Source of the DNA: Flavobacterium sp.
GTDB lineage: Bacteria > Bacteroidota > Bacteroidia > Flavobacteriales > Flavobacteriaceae
Length of the DNA stretch: 6,085 nucleotides
Direction of reading: 5' to 3'
Assembly (NCBI RefSeq): GCF_021151785.1
Contig: NZ_JAGKWP010000123.1
Span: forward strand, 1-6,085
Both the position numbers and the translations under genes were made by a program. Below are positions 1-6,085 of this stretch, in pieces (positions within the stretch are counted from its first letter, which is position 1; every line of letters begins with the position of its first letter). The notes under the pieces were generated by a model. The model was not told where the DNA came from, did no database searches, and saw nothing but the letters and a program-made list of their open reading frames with translations.

Positions 1-182
1 TAGTAATAGTATTCAGCAAAATCAGACGTAACAAATGAATTGGCATAAAAAATCTGTTCTTTTTTTATGAATACCTTGTTCAAGTTAAAAATATCCTATC
101 TCATCTAATTTAGAACTATGAAAACTTCAAAATATATCTCGAATAAAAAATACTTTCCTTAAAAATAAATGAGTTAAAACTT
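1..182. other. AT-rich left edge, no confident gene
   Basis: No complete gene can be supported here. Several short open frames run off the left edge and cannot be told apart. On the plus strand, one ends at a TGA at 36-38 (reading VIVFSKIRRNK) and another ends at a TAA at 29-31; either could be the tail of an upstream gene. On the minus strand, an ATG at 46 opens toward the edge (MPIHLLRLILLNTIT), with a TATTTTTA box at 93-86 that is one base from TAnnTTTG. In another minus frame, codons are open from 95 to the edge but without an ATG. No GC-rich hairpin with a T-run follows the ABC-F stop, so that gene's terminator is not identified. Confidence 0.4.
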
Positions 183-1817
183 TTACTTTTCAATCTCTTT
201 CAAACTTTCCATTTTCTTATGTGCTAAGAAACCTTTAATATCCTCAAAGTGTTCTTTTACACGTTTATTCCCAAATTCAAATACTTTTTCAGCTAAACCA
301 TCTAAGAAATCACGATCGTGAGATACAAGAATTAACGTTCCATCAAAATCCTTTAATGCTTCTTTAATAATATCTTTGGTTTTCATGTCTAAATGATTGG
401 TAGGCTCATCTAGGATAAGTAGGTTAACAGGTTCTAACAATAATTTTATCATAGCTAAACGTGTACGCTCTCCTCCTGAAAGGACCTTAACCTTCTTTTG
501 GATATCATCTCCACTAAACATAAATGCTCCTAACATATCCTTAATTTTTGTACGCACATCACCTACAGCTACTCTGTCAATAGTTTCAAAAACAGTCGCT
601 TCACCATCTAGTAAGGCTGCTTGATTTTGTGCAAAATATCCAATCATAGCATTGTGACCTATTTCAACTTTACCTCCTTCATACTCAATTTCACCCATAA
701 TAGCTTTAATCATTGTCGATTTTCCTTCTCCATTTTTACCTACAAAAGCTACTTTTTGACCTCTTTCAATCACCATGTTTGCATTATTAAAAACTACATG
801 ATCACCATATTTTTTTGTAAGCTCTTCAACAACAACTGGATATTGACCTGAACGAGGTGATGGTGGGAACTTTAATTTTAAAGCAGAAGTATCAATCTCA
901 TCTACTTCAACTAAAACCAATTTCTCTAACATTCGAACACGAGATTGAACTTGTTCTGTTTTTGAAAAAGTACCTCTAAATCGCTCAATAAAAGCTTGAT
1001 TTTCTGCAATAAATTTTTGTTGTTCATCATATGCTTTTTGTTGATGTGCTCTACGATCTTGTCTTAATACCAAATAATCAGAGTATTTTGCTTTATAATC
1101 ATAGATTCTTCCCATAGTAACTTCAATAGTTCTATTGGTAATATTATCTACAAAAGCCCTATCGTGAGAAATAACCATAACAGCTTTGGCTTGATTTACT
1201 AAAAATTCTTCCAACCATTGAATACTATCCATGTCTAAATGATTGGTAGGCTCATCTAATAAAATTAAATCTGGTTTCTTTAAAAGGATTTTTGCCAATT
1301 CAATTCGCATACGCCACCCGCCTGAAAACTCAGAAGTCATTCGATCAAAATCTTCTCTAACAAAACCTAAGCCTTTTAGTACTTTTTCAACTTCTGCATC
1401 ATAATTGACTTCCTCAATTGAATAATACTTGTCTGAAAGTTCAGAAACACGCTCAATTAATTTCATGTAAGCATCACTTTCGTAATCTGTTCTCACGGTA
1501 AGCTCATCATTTATAGCATCAATTTCCTTTTTCATATTCAATACTTCTGCAAAAGCTTTTGATGTTTCTTCACGAACCGTACATTGATCTTCTGTTAATA
1601 AATGCTGGGGCAAGTAGGCAATTACAGCATCACTTGGAGCCGAAATACCACCTCTTGTAGGTTTATTAACACCTGCAACAATTTTTAAAAGGGTAGATTT
1701 ACCAGCACCATTTTTACCCATTAAGGCAATTTTATCATTTTCATTAATAGCAAATGTAATATCACTAAAAAGAGTGGTTCCGCCAAATTCAACGGCAATA
1801 TCATTAACAGTAATCAT
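183..1817 (-). CDS. ABC-F family ATPase (ribosome-associated translation factor type)
   Basis: This 544-residue soluble protein has two ATP-binding cassettes in one chain and no membrane segments, the layout of ABC-F proteins. Members bind the ribosomal E site and act on the P-site tRNA to relieve stalled translation; some give antibiotic protection, but nothing here indicates resistance. Cassette 1 has Walker A GKNGAGKS (34-41), signature FSGGW (164-168), Walker B LILLDEPTNHLD (184-195) and switch SHDR (217-220). Cassette 2 has GKNGEGKS (360-367), LSGGE (446-450), LLILDEPTNHLD (466-477) and SHDR (499-502). All catalytic residues are intact. A charged insertion at about 90-140 fits the Arm, and the charged helical stretch at about 240-320 fits the P-site tRNA interaction linker. 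Length is close to YbiT and EttA, and there is no long C-terminal coiled coil as in Uup. The exact subfamily is not resolved. The ATG at 1817 lies about 48 bases below a strong promoter box; no Shine-Dalgarno is visible. It is transcribed divergently from the M3 peptidase gene. Confidence 0.95.
   Translation of the reverse strand: MITVNDIAVEFGGTTLFSDITFAINENDKIALMGKNGAGKSTLLKIVAGVNKPTRGGISAPSDAVIAYLPQHLLTEDQCTVREETSKAFAEVLNMKKEIDAINDELTVRTDYESDAYMKLIERVSELSDKYYSIEEVNYDAEVEKVLKGLGFVREDFDRMTSEFSGGWRMRIELAKILLKKPDLILLDEPTNHLDMDSIQWLEEFLVNQAKAVMVISHDRAFVDNITNRTIEVTMGRIYDYKAKYSDYLVLRQDRRAHQQKAYDEQQKFIAENQAFIERFRGTFSKTEQVQSRVRMLEKLVLVEVDEIDTSALKLKFPPSPRSGQYPVVVEELTKKYGDHVVFNNANMVIERGQKVAFVGKNGEGKSTMIKAIMGEIEYEGGKVEIGHNAMIGYFAQNQAALLDGEATVFETIDRVAVGDVRTKIKDMLGAFMFSGDDIQKKVKVLSGGERTRLAMIKLLLEPVNLLILDEPTNHLDMKTKDIIKEALKDFDGTLILVSHDRDFLDGLAEKVFEFGNKRVKEHFEDIKGFLAHKKMESLKEIEK
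384..412 (-). repeat. 29-base direct repeat, copy 1 (Walker B of cassette 2)
   Basis: These 29 bases are identical to 1230-1258. They encode the Walker B region LDEPTNHLDM of the second ATPase cassette. The same amino acids are expected from homology between cassettes, but the synonymous positions are identical too. The offset between copies is 846 bases, exactly 282 codons, so the repeats are in the same reading frame. Confidence 0.9.
1230..1258 (-). repeat. 29-base direct repeat, copy 2 (Walker B of cassette 1)
   Basis: This is the partner of the repeat at 384-412, encoding LDEPTNHLDM of the first ATPase cassette. Identity breaks off immediately on both sides, so it is a short conserved block rather than a recent large duplication. 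Confidence 0.9.
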
Positions 1818-1835
1818 AGAGTAAACAAGGTTATA

Positions 1836-1853
1836 AGGAAATTTAAAATTCCT
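1836..1853. repeat. Imperfect palindrome in the ABC-F 5' leader
   Basis: AGGAAATTTAAAATTCCT is a dyad with arms AGGAA and TTCCT around a TTTAAA core; only one symmetric pair (A opposite A) fails. It lies between the predicted transcription start (about 1865) and the ATG at 1817. It could be an operator-like site or a weak leader hairpin, but AT-rich DNA produces such dyads by chance. Confidence 0.35.
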
Positions 1854-1871
1854 CAGATTTATTCAAAGTTG

Positions 1872-1879
1872 CAAAGATA
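1872..1879 (-). promoter_or_regulatory. Promoter -7 box for the ABC-F gene
   Basis: On the minus strand this reads TATCTTTG, an exact match to the Bacteroidota -7 consensus TAnnTTTG, followed by CA. A start about 5-7 bases downstream would give a leader of roughly 48 bases. No clear TTG -33 element is visible at the usual spacing. The identical TATCTTTGC precedes the helicase-like gene. Confidence 0.7.
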
Positions 1880-1970
1880 ATAGAATTGTAAAGAATAAAT
1901 AAGCAGATTGTATACTTAAATTATTTCATAAAATATAGTTAACATAATCCACCTAAACTTTTAAAAATTC

Positions 1971-1978
1971 TATATTTA
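1971..1978 (+). promoter_or_regulatory. Possible promoter -7 box for the M3 peptidase gene
   Basis: TATATTTA matches TAnnTTTG at all fixed positions but the last (A for G). It lies 17 bases before the ATG, implying a very short leader of about 11 bases. No -33 TTG is evident at normal spacing; only a TTA inside GTTAAC near 1939 lies upstream, and it is too far away. This is the best candidate in the divergent region for the plus strand, but it is weaker than the minus-strand box. Confidence 0.45.
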
Positions 1979-1995
1979 CAACTAAAATTACATTT

Positions 1996-4104
1996 ATGAA
2001 GTTTAAAATAATTTTACTCTTTTCTATTGCTAATACTGCCCTTTTTGTTCAAGGACAGGAAAATAAAAATAATATGAATCCCTTTTTTTTAACTTATCAA
2101 ACGCCCTATCAAGTTCCTCCATTTGACTTAATTAAAAATGAACATTTTAAACCTGCTCTTTTAGAGGGAATAAAACAACAAGAAGCTGAAATCTTAGCTA
2201 TCACATCAAATAGAGAAAATCCAACTTTCGACAACACAATTGTTGCTCTAGAAAAATCAGGTAAATTACTATCTAAAGTAAATACTGTTTTTAATAATTT
2301 AAATGGAGCCAACACCAATGACGAACTTCAAGCTATTGCAAAGGAAGTAGCCCCTATTTTAGCTGAACATAGCGATAACATTAACTTAAATGATGCCTTG
2401 TTTAAAAGAATAAAAATAGTTTGGGATCAACAAAGCAACCTTCAATTAAATCAAGAAGAAAAAAAACTCCTAGAAAATACTTACAAAAAATTTGTTCGTA
2501 ATGGTGCTAATTTAAATACGTCTCAAAAAGAACGTCTAAGAGCTATTAATAGTGAGTTAGCTATTTTGACGTTGAAATATGGCCAAAATGTATTAGCAGA
2601 AACGAACAAATATGAGTTAATCATCAGTAACCAAAATGAGCTGATAGGTTTACCAGAATCGGTTATTGCTGCAGCAGCGGCTGAAGCGAAAGGAAAAGGC
2701 AAAGAAGGAAAATGGATTTTTACCTTATCAAATGCTAGTGTAATGTCTTTTTTACAGTATAGCACAAACCGTCAATTACGCAAAGAAATTTGGAACGCTT
2801 ATCAACTGCGCAGTAACAACAACAACGATAATGACAATAAAGCGCTTGCTATAAAAATGGCTAATTTGAGAAGGGAAAAAGCGCAATTATTAGGTTATAA
2901 ATCTCATGCAGCTTATGTATTAGAACTTTCAATGGCTAAGAATCCAGAAAAAGCAAATCAATTATTACTTGATTTGTGGAAACCTGCACTAAAAATGGCG
3001 AGAAAGGAAGAAGCAGATATTAAGGCTATGTTAGTAAAAGATGGCATTCAAGACGAAGTACAACCTTACGATTGGCGTTTTTATGCTGAAAAAATTAGAA
3101 AAGAAAGATACAATTTAGACGAGCAAGAACTTAAACCATATTTTAGTTTAGAGCAAACAAGAGAAGGAATTTTTACAGTAGTAAACAAACTATATGGATT
3201 AAGTTTTACTCAATTGAACAATGTACCTGTTTATCATCCTGATGTTACTGTATGGGAGGTTAAAGAAGCTAATGAAACTATTGTAGGATTACTTTACATG
3301 GATTTTCATCCAAGAAGCTCAAAAAGAGGAGGTGCTTGGATGACTTCTTACCGCGCTCAATCCACAGAAAATAAAACAAGAATACTCCCTATTATTTCAA
3401 TAGTTTGCAATTTTACAAAACCAACAAGCACGACACCTTCCCTTTTAACTTTTGATGAAGTAAGCACTTTCTTTCACGAATTTGGACATGCACTACACGG
3501 ACTTTTATCTCAAGTAACTTATGAAAGTTTATCGGGCACCAATGTCCCAAGAGACTTTGTAGAATTACCTTCTCAAATTATGGAAAATTGGGCTGCTGAA
3601 CCAGAGGTTTTAAAATTATATGCCAAACATTTCAAGACAGGAGAAACAATTCCTGATGAACTGATTAATAAAATGCAAAAAGCAGGTACTTTTGATCAAG
3701 GATTTGCTACCACCGAATATTTAGCTGCCTCATTATTAGATATGGCTTATCATACACAAACTTCTAATATAACCTCAACTTCTGAAGATTTTGAAAAAAA
3801 CACATTAAATATGTTAGGCTTACCACAATCCATTATTTCAAGATACAGAAGTACATATTTTAACCACATCTTCTCAGGTGGTTATTCAGCTGGATATTAT
3901 AGTTATATTTGGTCTGGAGTATTAGATACAGATGCTTTTGAAGTGTTTAAATCTACCTCCTTATTTAATCCTGAAAAAGCAAAATCTTTTAGAACCAATA
4001 TTTTAGAAAAAGGAGGAACAGAAGATCCAATGCTATTGTATAAAGCTTTCAGAGGTGCCGAACCAAGCGTGGAGCCTTTACTAAAAAAGAGAGGTTTGAA
4101 ATAA
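1996..4104 (+). CDS. dcp: Exported M3 family zinc metallopeptidase, Dcp-type peptidyl-dipeptidase
   Basis: This 702-residue protein belongs to peptidase family M3 (thimet oligopeptidase/Dcp). Dcp-type members remove dipeptides from the C-terminus of short peptides. The catalytic zinc site is HEFGH at 494-498, with the third ligand expected at E523 in RDFVELPSQ, 25 residues after the second histidine. The GGYSAGYYSYIWSG stretch (628-641) is the conserved substrate-binding region with its tyrosines, and the C-terminal part (GGTEDPMLLYKAFRGAEP) is family-typical. The N-terminus has lysines at 2 and 4, a hydrophobic stretch, and a plausible signal peptidase I site after VQG (residue 20); there is no lipobox cysteine. 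I infer export to the periplasm. Starting at the next methionine (27) would remove the signal and give a cytosolic-style protein, so the first ATG is preferred. Length is close to E. coli Dcp plus a signal peptide. The gene ends in tandem TAATAA stops and is followed by a bidirectional terminator. Dcp is favoured over oligopeptidase A, but specificity is inferred from sequence style. Confidence 0.93.
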   Translation: MKFKIILLFSIANTALFVQGQENKNNMNPFFLTYQTPYQVPPFDLIKNEHFKPALLEGIKQQEAEILAITSNRENPTFDNTIVALEKSGKLLSKVNTVFNNLNGANTNDELQAIAKEVAPILAEHSDNINLNDALFKRIKIVWDQQSNLQLNQEEKKLLENTYKKFVRNGANLNTSQKERLRAINSELAILTLKYGQNVLAETNKYELIISNQNELIGLPESVIAAAAAEAKGKGKEGKWIFTLSNASVMSFLQYSTNRQLRKEIWNAYQLRSNNNNDNDNKALAIKMANLRREKAQLLGYKSHAAYVLELSMAKNPEKANQLLLDLWKPALKMARKEEADIKAMLVKDGIQDEVQPYDWRFYAEKIRKERYNLDEQELKPYFSLEQTREGIFTVVNKLYGLSFTQLNNVPVYHPDVTVWEVKEANETIVGLLYMDFHPRSSKRGGAWMTSYRAQSTENKTRILPIISIVCNFTKPTSTTPSLLTFDEVSTFFHEFGHALHGLLSQVTYESLSGTNVPRDFVELPSQIMENWAAEPEVLKLYAKHFKTGETIPDELINKMQKAGTFDQGFATTEYLAASLLDMAYHTQTSNITSTSEDFEKNTLNMLGLPQSIISRYRSTYFNHIFSGGYSAGYYSYIWSGVLDTDAFEVFKSTSLFNPEKAKSFRTNILEKGGTEDPMLLYKAFRGAEPSVEPLLKKRGLK

Positions 4105-4105
4105 T

Positions 4106-4140
4106 AAAAAGTGACCACATTATAACGTGGTCGCTTTTTT
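4106..4140. terminator. Bidirectional rho-independent terminator between converging genes
   Basis: The stem GTGACCAC (4111-4118) pairs with GTGGTCGC (4127-4134) around an 8-base loop, with one G-U wobble on the plus strand, then six T's (4135-4140). The flanking A-run at 4106-4110 supplies a T-run on the minus strand, where the stem has one C-A mismatch. It fills almost the whole 40-base gap between the M3 peptidase stop (4104) and the helicase-like gene stop (4145), so one structure can end both transcripts. It should be stronger for the plus strand. Confidence 0.9.
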
Positions 4141-4144
4141 ATAC

Positions 4145-4759
4145 TTACTCTTCATCCATTTCATAAAAAACTGGCTCTTCCATAATCTGATAAGCCATGG
4201 ACTCTACTCGCTCAGTTATTTGAGAACAGAACAAGATACGTTGGGCTGAAATACTATCGGATAAACGTTTTATCTTTTGATCTAAACGAGCTCTAAAAAT
4301 TATATCGGCATCATCAACTAAAAACATTTTTAATTGATTTACATCATATCCAGCAGTTGCGAACATATCATTCATTCGAATAGGAGTTCCGATTAAAATA
4401 TCAACCCCTATTGATATCATATTCTTATCGTGATCCATATCCGTTTTATCATGAACAGCATAAATTCTTAAATCAGTATATTTAGCAAATTCTTTAAACC
4501 AAGACTCTAATTCTAAAACTTTTTCCTTATTCTCAACAATAACAATAGCTCGTGGAGCAATCAAAACCGCTTTTTCAAGTTTTTGAATAACAGATAAAGC
4601 AATTAAAGTCGTTTTTCCAGAACCTACCTCCGATTGAATCACTAAATCAATACCGCTTTTAATTGGTCCAAAACAACTTTCTTGAACATCTGTTGGGTTA
4701 ATTAAATCTTTTTCAATTAATGCTTTCTGTAAATTCGGATTTATTTTTTTTAACTGCAT
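4145..4759 (-). CDS. Stand-alone DEAD-box-like RecA1 domain protein
   Basis: This 204-residue protein resembles only the first RecA-like domain of a DEAD-box RNA helicase. In order it has a Q-motif-like PTDVQ (22-26), Walker A SEVGSGKT (43-50; usual form AxTGSGKT), a degenerate motif Ia region APRAIVIV (68-75) lacking the PTRELA pattern, GTPIR (124-128) for TPGR, VDDAD (148-152) for DEAD, and FCSQI (177-181) where SAT is expected. It then ends at MDEE with no second RecA domain (no motifs IV-VI), which ordinary helicases need for unwinding. ATP binding is plausible; helicase activity alone is doubtful. A start at 4804 is also open in frame, but its first 15 codons lie over the promoter box TATCTTTG at 4789-4782, so the ATG at 4759 is chosen. 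The leader would be about 16 bases. The gene is not broken by a visible frameshift: its stop sits right before the shared terminator. It could be a regulatory or partner subunit, or a decayed helicase. Confidence 0.82.
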   Translation of the reverse strand: MQLKKINPNLQKALIEKDLINPTDVQESCFGPIKSGIDLVIQSEVGSGKTTLIALSVIQKLEKAVLIAPRAIVIVENKEKVLELESWFKEFAKYTDLRIYAVHDKTDMDHDKNMISIGVDILIGTPIRMNDMFATAGYDVNQLKMFLVDDADIIFRARLDQKIKRLSDSISAQRILFCSQITERVESMAYQIMEEPVFYEMDEE

Positions 4760-4781
4760 TGCTATGTTCAATAATTTGACG

Positions 4782-4789
4782 CAAAGATA
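4782..4789 (-). promoter_or_regulatory. Promoter -7 box for the helicase-like gene
   Basis: On the minus strand this reads TATCTTTG followed by CG, an exact TAnnTTTG match, 22 bases before the ATG at 4759. It decides the start codon because the longer in-frame start at 4804 would lie upstream of it. Upstream TTG triplets at 4804-4802 and 4819-4817 lie 12 and 27 bases away, outside the usual spacing of roughly 17-23, so the -33 element is unclear. The upstream part of this promoter overlaps the terminator of the response regulator gene. Confidence 0.7.
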
Positions 4790-4797
4790 CATAAAGT

Positions 4798-4835
4798 AAA
4801 ACAAAAAAGAGACTCACAAAAAGCTGTGAATCTCT
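4798..4835 (-). terminator. Rho-independent terminator of the response regulator gene
   Basis: On the minus strand AGAGATTCACA (4835-4825) pairs with TGTGAGTCTCT (4818-4808) in an 11-pair stem with one T-G wobble and a 6-base loop. It is followed by five T's, a G and four T's (4807-4798). It begins 27 bases after the stop codon of the response regulator. On the plus strand the wobble becomes an A-C mismatch and no T-run follows, so it acts in the minus direction only. Confidence 0.9.
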
Positions 4836-4862
4836 TATTCTATTTAAATTTAATTTTTAAAC

Positions 4863-6026
4863 TTATTTACTTGCAAATAAAGCTACATCGGTTTCAGAAA
4901 TTTCATGTCCGCCCAAAATAATTAAGCGTTCCACTACATTTCTTAATTCACGAATATTTCCAGTCCAATCATATTCTTGTAACATTTTAATAGCTTCATT
5001 ACTAAACGTTTTCTTTGCACTTCCTTGTTCATCTGCAATCTTAGTAGCAAAATGTTCCAACAAACTTGGAATATCTTCTCTACGGTCATTTAATGCAGGA
5101 ACCTTAATCAAAATAACGGCTAAACGATGATATAAATCCTCTCTAAATCGTCCTTCTTCAATTTCTTTTTTAAGGTCCTTATTGGTAGCTGCAATTACTC
5201 GCACATCAACTTTTATATCTTTATCAGCACCAACACGCTGAATTAAATTTTCTTGTAATGCACGTAATACCTTTGCCTGTGCAGGCAAACTCATATCTCC
5301 TATTTCATCTAAAAAAATCGTACCACCATGAGCTGCTTCAAACTTACCTGCTCTATCTTTAACTGCTGAAGTAAAAGCTCCTTTAACATGTCCAAACAAC
5401 TCGCTTTCTATCAATTCAGAAGGTATAGCAGCACAATTAACTTCAATAATAGGTTGAAAAGAACGGTTACTTTTTTCATGTAATTGATGAGCAACCAATT
5501 CTTTACCTGTTCCATTTGGTCCAGTAATTAAAACTCGAGCATCAGTAGCAGCTACTTTATCTATCATGGTTTTGATGTGCCTTATAGCCTCACTTTCACC
5601 AATCATTTCATAATTCTTTGAAACTTTCTTTTTTAGAATCTTATTTTCAACAATCAATTGTTTTTTGTCTAATGCATTACGAACAGTATTCAATAATCGA
5701 TTTAAATCGGGTGGTTTTGAAATATAATCGAAAGCGCCTAATCGCATAGTATTTACAGCCGTTTCTAAATCTCCATGTCCTGAAATCATAACCATTGGAA
5801 TTTCTGGCTTAATTTTTTTTACCGCTTCTAATACCTCTACTCCATCCATCTTAGGCATTTTAATATCGCAAAGAATCAAATCAAAATCTTCATTTTTTAC
5901 TAGTTCGATACCTTTCAAACCATCTTCTGCTTCTTGAACTAAATAATTATCATTTTCTTCTGATAATATTTTATTTAAAACGCGACGTATTGGCGCTTCA
6001 TCTTCTATGATAAGGATCCTTGGCAT
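4863..6026 (-). CDS. NtrC-family sigma-54 response regulator lacking a DNA-binding domain
   Basis: This 387-residue cytoplasmic two-component response regulator should activate sigma-54 RNA polymerase through ATP hydrolysis when phosphorylated. The receiver domain (about 1-118) has acidic residues E8, D9 and E10, phospho-acceptor D54 (LCDIKMPKMDG), S82 and K104. A charged linker (about 119-138) leads to the AAA+ domain: Walker A GPNGTGKE (169-176), sigma-54 contact loop GAFTSA (216-221) instead of GAFTGA, Walker B GGTIFLDE (234-241), sensor I at about 276-284, arginine-finger region FREDLYHRL (294-302, R295 and R301) and sensor II WTGNIREL (354-361). The chain stops at residue 387, soon after sensor II, without the Fis-type helix-turn-helix that makes most NtrC proteins about 450-470 residues. 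No such coding sequence follows before the terminator. All catalytic residues look intact. The ATG at 6026 has an A-rich leader. No histidine kinase gene is in the window; a partner may lie upstream beyond the right edge. Its signal and targets cannot be named. Confidence 0.93.
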   Translation of the reverse strand: MPRILIIEDEAPIRRVLNKILSEENDNYLVQEAEDGLKGIELVKNEDFDLILCDIKMPKMDGVEVLEAVKKIKPEIPMVMISGHGDLETAVNTMRLGAFDYISKPPDLNRLLNTVRNALDKKQLIVENKILKKKVSKNYEMIGESEAIRHIKTMIDKVAATDARVLITGPNGTGKELVAHQLHEKSNRSFQPIIEVNCAAIPSELIESELFGHVKGAFTSAVKDRAGKFEAAHGGTIFLDEIGDMSLPAQAKVLRALQENLIQRVGADKDIKVDVRVIAATNKDLKKEIEEGRFREDLYHRLAVILIKVPALNDRREDIPSLLEHFATKIADEQGSAKKTFSNEAIKMLQEYDWTGNIRELRNVVERLIILGGHEISETDVALFASK

Positions 6027-6073
6027 TTATTTTTTTAATTTGAATTATTTATTTTTCACACATTTATTTTAAC

Positions 6074-6081
6074 TAAAGATA
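6074..6081 (-). promoter_or_regulatory. Possible promoter -7 box for the response regulator gene
   Basis: On the minus strand this reads TATCTTTA, one base from TAnnTTTG. It lies 47 bases before the ATG at 6026, giving a leader of about 40 bases. Only four bases of the window remain upstream, so the -33 region cannot be seen. If real, the gene starts its own transcript rather than following a kinase gene in an operon. Confidence 0.5.
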
Positions 6082-6085
6082 AATT

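Noticed and set aside
44..69. Inverted repeat CATAAAAAA / TTTTTTATG as a terminator
   Set aside because: Apart from one G-C pair the stem is only A-T, and the T-run is part of the stem, so it would be a very weak terminator in such AT-rich DNA.
118..162. Fourteen-codon plus-strand ORF starting at ATG 118
   Set aside because: It is too short, and I see no promoter box or family signal to support it.
397..851. Open frames on the plus strand opposite the ABC-F gene
   Set aside because: They are antisense shadows of a clearly coding region, with low-complexity translations and no promoter box or recognisable motif. The minus-strand frames opposite the M3 peptidase gene (2109-2318, 2523-2765, 3903-4118) were rejected for the same reason.
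4760..4804. Fifteen-codon N-terminal extension of the helicase-like protein (start at 4804)
   Set aside because: It covers the exact TAnnTTTG box at 4789-4782 and begins inside the T-run of the preceding terminator; the protein-like sequence begins at the ATG at 4759.
5272..5289. Perfect 18-base palindrome TTTGCCTGTGCAGGCAAA
   Set aside because: It lies inside the AAA+ coding region and encodes the family-typical LPAQAK stretch after Walker B, so coding constraint plus chance explains it.
1..6085. Sigma-54 (-24/-12) promoter that the response regulator might control locally
   Set aside because: By eye no TGGCAC-N5-TTGC pattern was found in the intergenic regions; TGGCA strings near 42 and 6021 lack the -12 half.

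Overview
The window reads as a chromosomal housekeeping segment from a member of the Bacteroidota, most likely the Flavobacteriaceae. The DNA is strongly AT-rich. None of the four start codons has a Shine-Dalgarno sequence. Instead the genes are preceded by boxes that match, or differ by one base from, the Bacteroidota -7 promoter element TAnnTTTG; two of these are the identical string TATCTTTGC. The taxon is inferred from these features and from protein style, not from a search. I see no tRNA, rRNA, CRISPR array, insertion sequence or other mobile element.

Layout from left to right. Positions 1-182 are an AT-rich edge with no confident gene. Positions 183-1817 (minus) encode a complete two-cassette ABC-F ATPase, a ribosome-associated translation factor type. 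A 178-base divergent intergenic region carries a promoter in each direction. Positions 1996-4104 (plus) encode an M3 family zinc metallopeptidase of the Dcp type with a signal peptide. It converges on the next gene across a 40-base gap filled by one hairpin that can terminate both transcripts. Positions 4145-4759 (minus) encode a stand-alone, partly degenerate DEAD-box-like RecA1 domain. Positions 4863-6026 (minus) encode an NtrC-type response regulator with a receiver and a sigma-54 AAA+ domain but no C-terminal DNA-binding domain.

The genes appear to be independent transcription units. The response regulator has its own rho-independent terminator, and the helicase-like gene starts from a promoter immediately after it, so the two same-strand genes are not a simple operon. 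The sequence shows no shared pathway: ribosome rescue or translation control (ABC-F), peptide turnover outside the cytoplasm (M3), a possible RNA-linked ATPase, and signal-dependent sigma-54 activation. The most unusual points are the response regulator without a helix-turn-helix and with GAFTSA in place of GAFTGA, and the helicase-like protein that stops after a single RecA-like domain. I find no clear evidence of a wholly new multi-gene system here.
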